From Pieris napi (Eukaryota; Arthropoda; Insecta; Lepidoptera; Pieridae): DNA of 64,000 nt. The DNA is taken from positions 7,698,001-7,762,000 of the forward strand of contig NC_062236.1 of the NCBI RefSeq assembly GCF_905475465.1, given 5' to 3'. Each line of letters begins with the position of its first letter. The first letter of the stretch is position 1. A program made the position numbers and the translations under genes. Under the pieces are notes generated by a model. That model made no database searches and was not told the DNA's origin. It saw only the letters and a program-made list of their open reading frames with translations. Positions 46,101 through 59,500 of the stretch are shown in pieces.

Positions 46101-49100
46101 AAAGAGCTCCAGCACTAAGGCTGTGTCAGGGACTGCGCCTGATTTGTGTTCTTTCAGGTTTGCACCCATAACACTCTCAAAAGAGCTCCAGCACTAAGGC
46201 TGTGTCAGGGACTGCGCCTGATTTGTGTTCTTTCAGGTTTGCACCCATAACACTCTCAAAAGAGCTCCAGCACTAAGGCTGTGTCAGGGACTGCGCCTGA
46301 TTTGTGTTCTTTCAGGTCAGCATCCATAACACTCTTAAAAGAGCTCCAGCACTAAGGCTGTGTCAGGGACTGCGCCTGATTTGTGTTCTTTCAGGTCAGC
46401 ATCCATAACACTCTCAAAAGAGCTCCAGCACTAAGGCTGTGTCAGGGACTGCGCCTGATTTGTGTTCTTTCAGGTTTGCACCCATAACACTCTCAAAAGA
46501 GCTCCAGCACTAAGGCTGTGTCAGGGACTGCGTCTGATTTGTGTTCTTTCAGGTCAGCATCCATAACACTCTTAAAAGAGCTCCAGCACTAAGGCTGTGT
46601 CAGGGACTGCGCCTGATTTGTGTTCTTTCAGGTCAGCATCCATAACACTCTTAAAAGAGCTCCAGCACTAAGGCTGTGTCAGGGACTGCGCCTGATTTGT
46701 GTTCTTTCAACACATCTTTCAGGTTTGCACCCATAACACTCTCAAAAGAGCTCCAGCACTAAGGCTGTGTCAGGGACTGCGCCTGATTTGTGTTCTTTCA
46801 GGTCAGCACCCGTAACACTCTCAAAAGAGCTCCAGCGCTAAGGCTGTGTCAGGGACTGCGCCTGATTTGTGTTCTTTCAACACATCTTTCAGGTTTGCAC
46901 CCATAACACTCTTAAAAGAGCTCCAGCACTAAGGCTGTGTCAGGGACTGCGCCTGATTTGTGTTCTTTCAGGTCAGCATCTATAACACTGTCAAAAGAGC
47001 TCCAGCACTAAGGCTGTGTCAGGGACTGCGCCTGATTTGTGTTCTTTCAGGTCAGCATCCATAACACTCTCAAAATAGCTCCAGCACTAAGGCTGTGTCA
47101 GGGACTGCGCCTGATTTGTGTTCTTTCAGGTCAGCACCCGTAACACTCTCAAAAGAGCTCCAGCGCTAAGGCTGTGTCAGGGACTGCGCCTGATTTGTGT
47201 TCTTTCAACACATCTTTCAGGTTTGCACCCATAACACTCTTAAAAGAGCTCCAGCACTAAGGCTGTGTCAGGGACTGCGCCTGATTTGTGTTCTTTCAGG
47301 TCAGCATCCATAACACTCTCAAAAGAGCTCCAGCACTAAGGCTGTGTCAGGGACTGCGCCTGATTTGTGTTCTTTCAGGTCAGCATCCATAACACTCTTA
47401 AAAGAGCTCCAGCACTAAGGCTGTGTCAGGGACTGCGCCTGATTTGTGTTCTTTCAGGTCAGCATCCATAACACTCCCAAAAGAGCTCCAGCACTAAGGC
47501 TGTGTCAGGGACTGCGCCTGATTTGTGTTCTTTCAGGTCAGCATCCATAACACTCTCAAAAGAGCTCCAGCACTAAGGCTGTGTCAGGGACTGCGCCTGA
47601 TTTGTGTTCTTTCAGGTCAGCATCCATAACACTCTTAAAAGAGCTCCAGCACTAAGGCTGTGTCAGGGACTGCGCCTGATTTGTGTTCTTTCAGGTCAGC
47701 ATCCATAACACTCTCAAAAGAGCTCCAGCACTAAGGCTGTGTCAGGGACTGCGCCTGATTTGTGTTCTTTCAGGTCAGCATCCATAACACTCTTAAAAGA
47801 GCTCCAGCACTAAGGCTGTGTCAGGGACTGCGCCTGATTTGTGTTCTTTCAAGTCAGCATCCATAACACTCTCAAAAGAGCTCCAGCACTAAGGCTGTGT
47901 CAGGGACTGCGCCTGATTTGTGTTCTTTCAGGTTTGCACCCATAACACTCTCAAAAGAGCTCCAGCACTAAGGCTGTGTCAGGGACTGCGCCTGATTTGT
48001 GTTCTTTCAGGTCAGCATCCATAACACTCTTAAAAGAGCTCCAGCACTAAGGCTGTGTCAGGGACTGCGCCTGATTTGTGTTCTTTCAACACATCTTTCA
48101 GGTTTGCACCCATAACACTCTCAAAAGAGCTCCAGCACTAAGGCTGTGTCAGGGACTGCGCCTGATTTGTGTTCTTTCAGGTCAGCATCCATAACACTCT
48201 CAAAAGAGCTCCAGCACTAAGGCTGTGTCAGGGACTGCGCCTGATTTGTGTTCTTTCAGGTCAGCATCCATAACACTCTCAAAAGAGCTCCAGCACTAAG
48301 GCTGTGTCAGGGACTGCGCCTGATTTGTGTTCTTTCAGGTCAGCACCCGTAACACTCTCAAAAGAGCTCCAGCGCTAAGGCTGTGTCAGGGACTGCGCCT
48401 GATTTGTGTTCTTTCAACACATCTTTCAGGTTTGCACCCATAACACTCTTAAAAGAGCTCCAGCACTAAGGCTGTGTCAGGGACTGCGCCTGATTTGTGT
48501 TCTTTCAGGTCAGCATCCATAACACTCTCAAAAGAGCTCCAGCACTAAGGCTGTGTCAGGGACTGCGCCTGATTTGTGTTCTTTCAGGTCAGCATCCATA
48601 ACACTCTTAAAAGAGCTCCAGCACTAAGGCTGTGTCAGGGACTGCGCCTGATTTGTGTTCTTTCAGGTCAGCATCCATAACACTCTCAAAAGAGCTCCAG
48701 CACTAAGGCTGTGTCAGGGACTGCGCCTGATTTGTGTTCTTTTAGGTCAGCATCCATAACACTCTCAAAAGAGCTCCAGCACTAAGGCTGTGTCAGGGAC
48801 TGCGCCTGATTTGTGTTCTTTCAGGTCAGCATCCATAACACTCTCAAAAGAGCTCCAGCACTAAGGCTGTGTCAGGGATTGCGCCTGATTTGTGTTCTTT
48901 CAGGTCAGCATCCATCACACTCTCAAAAGAGCTCCAGCACTAAGGCTGTGTCAGGGACTGCGCCTGATTTGTGTTCTTTCAGGTCAGCATCCATAACACT
49001 CTTAAAAGAGCTCCAGCACTAAGGCTGTGTCAGGGACTGCGCCTGATTTGTGTTCTTTCAGGTCAGCATCCATAACACTCTCAAAAGAGCTCCAGCACTA

Positions 49101-52100
49101 AGGCTGTGTCAGGGACTGCGCCTGATTTGTGTTCTTTCAGGTTTGCACCCATAACACTCTCAAAAGAGCTCCAGCACTAAGGCTGTGTCAGGGACTGCGC
49201 CTGATTTGTGTTCTTTCAGGTTTGCACCCTTAACACTCTTAAAAGAGCTCCAGCACTAAGGCTGTGTCAGGGACTGCGCCTGATTTGTGTTCTTTCAGGT
49301 CAGCATCCATAACACTCTCAAAAGAGCTCCAGCACTAAGGCTGTGTCAGGGACTGCGCCTGATTTGTGTTCTTTCAGGTTTGCACCCATAACACTCTCAA
49401 AAGAGCTCCAGCACTAAGGCTGTGTCAGGGACTGCGCCTGATTTGTGTTCTTTCAGGTTTGTTCCCTTAACACTCTTAAAAGAGCTCCAGCACTAAGGCT
49501 GTGTCAGGGACTGCGCCTGATTTGTGTTCTTTCAGGTCAGCATCCATAACACTCTCAAAAGAGCTCCAGCACTAAGGCTGTGTCAGGGACTGCGCCTGAT
49601 TTGTGTTCTTTCAGGTTTGCACCCATAACACTCTCAAAAGAGCTCCAGCACTAAGGCTGTGTCAGGGACTGCGCCTGATTTGTGTTCTTTCAGGTTTGCA
49701 CCCATAACACTCTCAAAAGAGCTCCAGCACTAAGGCTGTGTCAGGGACTGCGCCTGATTTGTGTTCTTTCAGGTCAGCATCCATAACACTCTTAAAAGAG
49801 CTCCAGCACTAAGGCTGTGTCAGGGACTGCGCCTGATTTGTGTTCTTTCAGGTCAGCATCCATAACACTCTCAAAAGAGCTCCAGCACTAAGGCTGTGTC
49901 AGGGACTGCGCCTGATTTGTGTTCTTTCAGGTTTGCACCCATAACACTCTCAAAAGAGCTCCAGCACTAAGGCTGTGTCAGGGACTGCGCCTGATTTGTG
50001 TTCTTTCAGGTCAGCATCCATAACACTCTCAAAAGAGCTCCAGCACTAAGGCTGTGTCAGGGACTGCGCCTGATTTGTGTTCTTTCAGGTCAGCATCCAT
50101 AACACTCTTAAAAGAGCTCCAGCACTAAGGCTGTGTCAGGGACTGCGCCTGATTTGTGTTCTTTCAGGTCAGCATCCATAACACTCTCAAAAGAGCTCCA
50201 GCACTAAGGCTGTGTCAGGGACTGCGCCTGATTTGTGTTCTTTCAGGTCAGCATCCATAACACTCTCAAAAGAGCTCCAGCACTAAGGCTGTGTCAGGGA
50301 CTGCGCCTGATTTGTGTTCTTTCAGGTTTGCACCCATAACACTCTCAAAAGAGCTCCAGCACTAAGGCTGTGTCAGGGACTGCGCCTGATTTGTGTTCTT
50401 TCAGGTTTGCACCCATAACACTCTCAAAAGAGCTCCAGCACTAAGGCTGTGTCAGGGACTGCGCCTGATTTGTGTTCTTTCAGGTCAGCATCCATAACAC
50501 TCTTAAAAGAGCTCCAGCACTAAGGCTGTGTCAGGGACTGCGCCTGATTTGTGTTCTTTCAGGTCAGCATCCATAACACTCTCAAAAGAGCTCCAGCACT
50601 AAGGCTGTGTCAGGGACTGCGCCTGATTTGTGTTCTTTCAGGTTTGCACCCATAACACTCTCAAAAGAGCTCCAGCACTAAGGCTGTGTCAGGGACTGCG
50701 CCTGATTTGTGTTCTTTCAGGTTTGCACCCATAACACTCTCAAAAGAGCTCCAGCACTAAGGCTGTGTCAGGGACTGCGCCTGATTTGTGTTCTTTCAGG
50801 TCAGCATCCATAACACTCTTAAAAGAGCTCCAGCACTAAGGCTGTGTCAGGGACTGCGCCTGATTTGTGTTCTTTCAGGTCAGCATCCATAACACTCTCA
50901 AAAGAGCTCCAGCACTAAGGCTGTGTCAGGGACTGCGCCTGATTTGTGTTCTTTCAGGTTTGCACCCATAACACTCTCAAAAGAGCTCCAGCACTAAGGC
51001 TGTGTCAGGGACTGCGCCTGATTTGTGTTCTTTCAGGTCAGCATCCATAACACTCTCAAAAGAGCTCCAGCACTAAGGCTGTGTCAGGGACTGCGCCTGA
51101 TTTGTGTTCTTTCAGGTCAGCATCCATAACACTCTCAAAAGAGCTCCAGCACTAAGGCTGTGTCAGGGACTGCGCCTGATTTGTGTTCTTTCAGGTCAGC
51201 ATCCATAACACTCTCAAAAGAGCTCCAGCACTAAGGCTGTGTCAGGGACTGCGCCTGATTTGTGTTCTTTCAGGTCAGCATCCATAACACTCTCAAAAGA
51301 GCTCCAGCACTAAGGCTGTGTCAGGGATTGCGCCTGATTTGTGTTCTTTCAGGTCAGCATCCATAACACTCTCAAAAGAGCTCCAGCACTAAGGCTGTGT
51401 CAGGGACTGCGCCTGATTTGTGTTCTTTCAGGTTTGCACCCATAACACTCTCAAAAGAGCTCCAGCACTAAGGCTGTGTCAGGGACTGCGCCTGATTTGT
51501 GTTCTTTCAGGTCAGCATCCATAACACTCTTAAAAGAGCTCCAGCACTAAGGCTGTGTCAGGGACTGCGCCTGATTTGTGTTCTTTCAGGTCAGCATCCA
51601 TAACACTCTCAAAAGAGCTCCAGCACTAAGGCTGTGTCAGGGACTGCGCCTGATTTGTGTTCTTTCAGGTTTGCACCCATAACACTCTCAAAAGAGCTCC
51701 AGCACTAAGGCTGTGTCAGGGACTGCGCCTGATTTGTGTTCTTTCAGGTCAGCATCCATAACACTCTCAAAAGAGCTCCAGCACTAAGGCTGTGTCAGGG
51801 ACTGCGCCTGATTTGTGTTCTTTCAGGTCAGCATCCATAACACTCTCAAAAGAGCTCCAGCACTAAGGCTGTGTCAGGGACTGCGCCTGATTTGTGTTCT
51901 TTCAGGTCAGCATCCATAACACTCTCAAAAGAGCTCCAGCACTAAGGCTGTGTCAGGGACTGCGCCTGATTTGTGTTCTTTCAGGTCAGCATCCATAACA
52001 CTCTCAAAAGAGCTCCAGCACTAAGGCTGTGTCAGGGACTGCGCCTGATTTGTGTTCTTTCAGGTCAGCATCCATAACACTCTCAAAAGAGCTCCAGCAC

Positions 52101-52110
52101 TAAGGCTGTG

Positions 52111-55100
52111 TCAGGGCCTGCGCCTGATTTGTGTTCTTTCAGGTTTGCACCCATAATACTCTCAAAATAGCTCCAGCACTAAGGCTGTGTCAGGGACTGC
52201 GCCTGATTTGTGTTCTTTCAGGTTTGCACCCATAACACTCTCAAAAGAGCTCCAGCACTAAGGCTGTGTCAGGGACTGCGCCTGATTTGTGTTCTTTCAG
52301 GTTTGCACCCATAACACTCTCAAAAGAGCTCCAGCACTAAGGCTGTGTCAGGGACTGCGCCTGATTTGTGTTCTTTCAGGTTTGCACCCATAACACTCTC
52401 AAAAGAGCTCCAGCACTAAGGCTGTGTCAGGGACTGCGCCTGATTTGTGTTCTTTCAGGTCAGCATCCATAACACTCTTAAAAGAGCTCCAGCACTAAGG
52501 CTGTGTCAGGGACTGCGCCTGATTTGTGTTCTTTCAGGTCAGCATCCATAACACTCTCAAAAGAGCTCCAGCACTAAGGCTGTGTCAGGGACTGCGCCTG
52601 ATTTGTGTTCTTTCAGGTCAGCACCCGTAACACTCTCAAAAGAGCTCCAGCGCTAAGGCTGTGTCAGGGACTGCGCCTGATTTGTGTTCTTTCAACACAT
52701 CTTTCAGGTTTGCACCCATAACACTCTTAAAAGAGCTCCAGCACTAAGGCTGTGTCAGGGACTGCGCCTGATTTGTGTTCTTTCAGGTCAGCATCCATAA
52801 CACTCTCAAAAGAGCTCCAGCACTAAGGCTGTGTCAGGGACTGCGCCTGATTTGTGTTCTTTCAGGTCAGCACCCATAACACTCTCAAAAGAGCTCCAGC
52901 ACTAAGGCTGTGTCAGGGACTGCGCCTGATTTGTGTTCTTTCAGGTTTGCACCCATAACACTCTCAAAAGAGCTCCAGCACTAAGGCTGTGTCAGGGACT
53001 GCGCCTGATTTGTGTTCTTTCAGGTTTGCACCCATAACACTCTCAAAAGAGCTCCAGCACTAAGGCTGTGTCAGGGACTGCGCCTGATTTGTGTTCTTTC
53101 AGGTCAGCATCCATAACACTCTCAAAAGAGCTCCAGCACTAAGGCTGTGTCAGGGACTGCGCCTGATTTGTGTTCTTTCAGGTCAGCATCCATAACACTC
53201 TCAAAAGAGCTCCAGCACTAAGGCTGTGTCAGGGACTGCGCCTGATTTGTGTTCTTTCAGGTTTGCACCCATAACACTCTCAAAAGAGCTCCAGCACTAA
53301 GGCTGTGTCAGGGACTGCGTCTGATTTGTGTTCTTTCAGGTCAGCATCCATAACACTCTTAAAAGAGCTCCAGCACTAAGGCTGTGTCAGGGACTGCGCC
53401 TGATTTGTGTTCTTTCAGGTCAGCATCCATAACACTCTTAAAAGAGCTCCAGCACTAAGGCTGTGTCAGGGACTGCGCCTGATTTGTGTTCTTTCAACAC
53501 ATATTTCAGGTTTGCACCCATAACACTCTCAAAAGAGCTCCAGCACTAAGGCTGTGTCAGGGACTGCGCCTGATTTGTGTTCTTTCAGGTCAGCACCCGT
53601 AACACTCTCAAAAGAGCTCCAGCGCTAAGGCTGTGTCAGGGACTGCGCCTGATTTGTGTTCTTTCAACACATCTTTCAGGTTTGCACCCATAACACTCTT
53701 AAAAGAGCTCCAGCACTAAGGCTGTGTCAGGGACTGCGCCTGATTTGTGTTCTTTCAGGTCAGCATCTATAACACTGTCAAAAGAGCTCCAGCACTAAGG
53801 CTGTGTCAGGGACTGCGCCTGATTTGTGTTCTTTCAGGTCAGCATCCATAACACTCTCAAAATAGCTCCAGCACTAAGGCTGTGTCAGGGACTGCGCCTG
53901 ATTTGTGTTCTTTCAGGTCAGCACCCGTAACACTCTCAAAAGAGCTCCAGCGCTAAGGCTGTGTCAGGGACTGCGCCTGATTTGTGTTCTTTCAACACAT
54001 CTTTCAGGTTTGCACCCATAACACTCTTAAAAGAGCTCCAGCACTAAGGCTGTGTCAGGGACTGCGCCTGATTTGTGTTCTTTCAGGTCAGCATCCATAA
54101 CACTCTCAAAAGAGCTCCAGCACTAAGGCTGTGTCAGGGACTGCGCCTGATTTGTGTTCTTTCAGGTCAGCATCCATAACACTCTTAAAAGAGCTCCAGC
54201 ACTAAGGCTGTGTCAGGGACTGCGCCTGATTTGTGTTCTTTCAGGTCAGCATCCATAACACTCTCAAAAGAGCTCCAGCACTAAGGCTGTGTCAGGGACT
54301 GCGCCTGATTTGTGTTCTTTCAGGTCAGCATCCATAACACTCTCAAAAGAGCTCCAGCACTAAGGCTGTGTCAGGGATTGCGCCTGATTTGTGTTCTTTC
54401 AGGTCAGCATCCATAACACTCTCAAAAGAGCTCCAGCACTAAGGCTGTGTCAGGGCCTGCGCCTGATTTGTGTTCTTTCAGGTTTGCACCCATAATACTC
54501 TCAAAATAGCTCCAGCACTAAGGCTGTGTCAGGGACTGCGCCTGATTTGTGTTCTTTCAGGTTTGCACCCATAACACTCTCAAAAGAGCTCCAGCACTAA
54601 GGCTGTGTCAGGGACTGCGCCTGATTTGTGTTCTTTCAGGTTTGCACCCATAACACTCTCAAAAGAGCTCCAGCACTAAGGCTGTGTCAGGGACTGCGCC
54701 TGATTTGTGTTCTTTCAGGTTTGCACCCATAACACTCTCAAAAGAGCTCCAGCACTAAGGCTGTGTCAGGGACTGCGCCTGATTTGTGTTCTTTCAGGTC
54801 AGCATCCATAACACTCTTAAAAGAGCTCCAGCACTAAGGCTGTGTCAGGGACTGCGCCTGATTTGTGTTCTTTCAGGTCAGCATCCATAACACTCTCAAA
54901 AGAGCTCCAGCACTAAGGCTGTGTCAGGGACTGCGCCTGATTTGTGTTCTTTCAGGTCAGCACCCGTAACACTCTCAAAAGAGCTCCAGCGCTAAGGCTG
55001 TGTCAGGGACTGCGCCTGATTTGTGTTCTTTCAACACATCTTTCAGGTTTGCACCCATAACACTCTTAAAAGAGCTCCAGCACTAAGGCTGTGTCAGGGA

Positions 55101-56590
55101 CTGCGCCTGATTTGTGTTCTTTCAGGTCAGCATCCATAACACTCTCAAAAGAGCTCCAGCACTAAGGCTGTGTCAGGGACTGCGCCTGATTTGTGTTCTT
55201 TCAGGTCAGCATCCATAACACTCTCAAAAGAGCTCCAGCACTAAGGCTGTGTCAGGGACTGCGCCTGATTTGTGTTCTTTCAGGTTTGCACCCATAACAC
55301 TCTCAAAAGAGCTCCAGCACTAAGGCTGTGTCAGGGACTGCGCCTGATTTGTGTTCTTTCAGGTTTGCACCCATAACACTCTCAAAAGAGCTCCAGCACT
55401 AAGGCTGTGTCAGGGACTGCGCCTGATTTGTGTTCTTTCAGGTCAGCATCCATAACACTCTTAAAAGAGCTCCAGCACTAAGGCTGTGTCAGGGACTGCG
55501 CCTGATTTGTGTTCTTTCAGGTCAGCATCCATAACACTCTCAAAAGAGCTCCAGCACTAAGGCTGTGTCAGGGACTGCGCCTGATTTGTGTTCTTTCAGG
55601 TTTGCACCCATAACACTCTCAAAAGAGCTCCAGCACTAAGGCTGTGTCAGGGACTGCGTCTGATTTGTGTTCTTTCAGGTCAGCATCCATAACACTCTTA
55701 AAAGAGCTCCAGCACTAAGGCTGTGTCAGGGACTGCGCCTGATTTGTGTTCTTTCAGGTCAGCATCCATAACACTCTTAAAAGAGCTCCAGCACTAAGGC
55801 TGTGTCAGGGACTGCGCCTGATTTGTGTTCTTTCAACACATATTTCAGGTTTGCACCCATAACACTCTCAAAAGAGCTCCAGCACTAAGGCTGTGTCAGG
55901 GACTGCGCCTGATTTGTGTTCTTTCAGGTCAGCACCCGTAACACTCTCAAAAGAGCTCCAGCGCTAAGGCTGTGTCAGGGACTGCGCCTGATTTGTGTTC
56001 TTTCAACACATCTTTCAGGTTTGCACCCATAACACTCTTAAAAGAGCTCCAGCACTAAGGCTGTGTCAGGGACTGCGCCTGATTTGTGTTCTTTCAGGTC
56101 AGCATCTATAACACTGTCAAAAGAGCTCCAGCACTAAGGCTGTGTCAGGGACTGCGCCTGATTTGTGTTCTTTCAGGTCAGCATCCATAACACTCTCAAA
56201 ATAGCTCCAGCACTAAGGCTGTGTCAGGGACTGCGCCTGATTTGTGTTCTTTCAGGTCAGCACCCGTAACACTCTCAAAAGAGCTCCAGCGCTAAGGCTG
56301 TGTCAGGGACTGCGCCTGATTTGTGTTCTTTCAACACATCTTTCAGGTTTGCACCCATAACACTCTTAAAAGAGCTCCAGCACTAAGGCTGTGTCAGGGA
56401 CTGCGCCTGATTTGTGTTCTTTCAGGTCAGCATCCATAACACTCTCAAAAGAGCTCCAGCACTAAGGCTGTGTCAGGGACTGCGCCTGATTTGTGTTCTT
56501 TCAGGTCAGCATCCATAACACTCTTAAAAGAGCTCCAGCACTAAGGCTGTGTCAGGGACTGCGCCTGATTTGTGTTCTTTCAGGTCAGCA
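52111..56590 (+). repeat. 2339-bp tandem duplication
   Basis: TCAGGGCCTG (52111/54450), CCATAATACT with AAAATAGCTCC (52151/54490), ACACATATTTCAGG (near 53499/55838) and TCTATAACACTG (53766/56105) are all 2339 bp apart. The length equals 29 x 79 + 4 x 12. The second copy departs at a CTCCC monomer near 56602. The ATATTTCAGG variant of the long monomer is seen only in these two copies. Confidence 0.87.
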
Positions 56591-59500
56591 TCCATAACAC
56601 TCCCAAAAGAGCTCCAGCACTAAGGCTGTGTCAGGGACTGCGCCTGATTTGTGTTCTTTCAGGTCAGCATCCATAACACTCTCAAAAGAGCTCCAGCACT
56701 AAGGCTGTGTCAGGGACTGCGCCTGATTTGTGTTCTTTCAGGTCAGCATCCATAACACTCTTAAAAGAGCTCCAGCACTAAGGCTGTGTCAGGGACTGCG
56801 CCTGATTTGTGTTCTTTCAGGTCAGCATCCATAACACTCTCAAAAGAGCTCCAGCACTAAGGCTGTGTCAGGGACTGCGCCTGATTTGTGTTCTTTCAGG
56901 TCAGCATCCATAACACTCTTAAAAGAGCTCCAGCACTAAGGCTGTGTCAGGGACTGCGCCTGATTTGTGTTCTTTCAAGTCAGCATCCATAACACTCTCA
57001 AAAGAGCTCCAGCACTAAGGCTGTGTCAGGGACTGCGCCTGATTTGTGTTCTTTCAGGTTTGCACCCATAACACTCTCAAAAGAGCTCCAGCACTAAGGC
57101 TGTGTCAGGGACTGCGCCTGATTTGTGTTCTTTCAGGTCAGCATCCATAACACTCTTAAAAGAGCTCCAGCACTAAGGCTGTGTCAGGGACTGCGCCTGA
57201 TTTGTGTTCTTTCAACACATCTTTCAGGTTTGCACCCATAACACTCTCAAAAGAGCTCCAGCACTAAGGCTGTGTCAGGGACTGCGCCTGATTTGTGTTC
57301 TTTCAGGTCAGCATCCATAACACTCTCAAAAGAGCTCCAGCACTAAGGCTGTGTCAGGGACTGCGCCTGATTTGTGTTCTTTCAGGTCAGCATCCATAAC
57401 ACTCTCAAAAGAGCTCCAGCACTAAGGCTGTGTCAGGGACTGCGCCTGATTTGTGTTCTTTCAGGTCAGCACCCGTAACACTCTCAAAAGAGCTCCAGCG
57501 CTAAGGCTGTGTCAGGGACTGCGCCTGATTTGTGTTCTTTCAACACATCTTTCAGGTTTGCACCCATAACACTCTTAAAAGAGCTCCAGCACTAAGGCTG
57601 TGTCAGGGACTGCGCCTGATTTGTGTTCTTTCAGGTCAGCATCCATAACACTCTCAAAAGAGCTCCAGCACTAAGGCTGTGTCAGGGACTGCGCCTGATT
57701 TGTGTTCTTTCAGGTCAGCATCCATAACACTCTTAAAAGAGCTCCAGCACTAAGGCTGTGTCAGGGACTGCGCCTGATTTGTGTTCTTTCAGGTCAGCAT
57801 CCATAACACTCTCAAAAGAGCTCCAGCACTAAGGCTGTGTCAGGGACTGCGCCTGATTTGTGTTCTTTTAGGTCAGCATCCATAACACTCTCAAAAGAGC
57901 TCCAGCACTAAGGCTGTGTCAGGGACTGCGCCTGATTTGTGTTCTTTCAGGTCAGCATCCATAACACTCTCAAAAGAGCTCCAGCACTAAGGCTGTGTCA
58001 GGGATTGCGCCTGATTTGTGTTCTTTCAGGTCAGCATCCATAACACTCTCAAAAGAGCTCCAGCACTAAGGCTGTGTCAGGGACTGCGCCTGATTTGTGT
58101 TCTTTCAGGTCAGCATCCATAACACTCTTAAAAGAGCTCCAGCACTAAGGCTGTGTCAGGGACTGCGCCTGATTTGTGTTCTTTCAGGTCAGCATCCATA
58201 ACACTCTCAAAAGAGCTCCAGCACTAAGGCTGTGTCAGGGACTGCGCCTGATTTGTGTTCTTTCAGGTTTGCACCCATAACACTCTCAAAAGAGCTCCAG
58301 CACTAAGGCTGTGTCAGGGACTGCGCCTGATTTGTGTTCTTTCAGGTTTGCACCCTTAACACTCTTAAAAGAGCTCCAGCACTAAGGCTGTGTCAGGGAC
58401 TGCGCCTGATTTGTGTTCTTTCAGGTCAGCATCCATAACACTCTCAAAAGAGCTCCAGCACTAAGGCTGTGTCAGGGACTGCGCCTGATTTGTGTTCTTT
58501 CAGGTCAGCATCCATAACACTCTCAAAAGAGCTCCAGCACTAAGGCTGTGTCAGGGACTGCGCCTGATTTGTGTTATTTCAGGTCAGCACCCGTAACACT
58601 CTCAAAAGAGCTCCAGCGCTAAGGCTGTGTCAGGGACTGCGCCTGATTTGTGTTATTTCAACACATCTTTCAGGTTTGCACCCATAACACTCTTAAAAGA
58701 GCTCCAGCACTAAGGCTGTGTCAGGGACTGCGCCTGATTTGTGTTCTTTCAGGTCAGCATCCATAACACTCTTAAAAGAGCTCCAGCACTAAGGCTGTGT
58801 CAGGGACTGCGCCTGATTTGTGTTCTTTCAGGTCAGCACCCATAACACTCTCAAAAGAGCTCCAGCACTAAGGCTGTGTCAGGGACTGCGCCTGATTTGT
58901 GTTCTTTCAGGTTTGCACCCATAACACTCTCAAAAGAGCTCCAGCACTAAGGCTGTGTCAGGGACTGCGCCTGATTTGTGTTCTTTCAGGTTTGTTCCCT
59001 TAACACTCTTAAAAGAGCTCCAGCACTAAGGCTGTGTCAGGGACTGCGCCTGATTTGTGTTCTTTCAGGTCAGCATCCATAACACTCTCAAAAGAGCTCC
59101 AGCACTAAGGCTGTGTCAGGGACTGCGCCTGATTTGTGTTCTTTCAGGTTTGCACCCATAACACTCTCAAAAGAGCTCCAGCACTAAGGCTGTGTCAGGG
59201 ACTGCGCCTGATTTGTGTTCTTTCAGGTTTGCACCCATAACACTCTCAAAAGAGCTCCAGCACTAAGGCTGTGTCAGGGACTGCGCCTGATTTGTGTTCT
59301 TTCAGGTCAGCATCCATAACACTCTTAAAAGAGCTCCAGCACTAAGGCTGTGTCAGGGACTGCGCCTGATTTGTGTTCTTTCAGGTCAGCATCCATAACA
59401 CTCTCAAAAGAGCTCCAGCACTAAGGCTGTGTCAGGGACTGCGCCTGATTTGTGTTCTTTCAGGTTTGCACCCATAACACTCTCAAAAGAGCTCCAGCAC

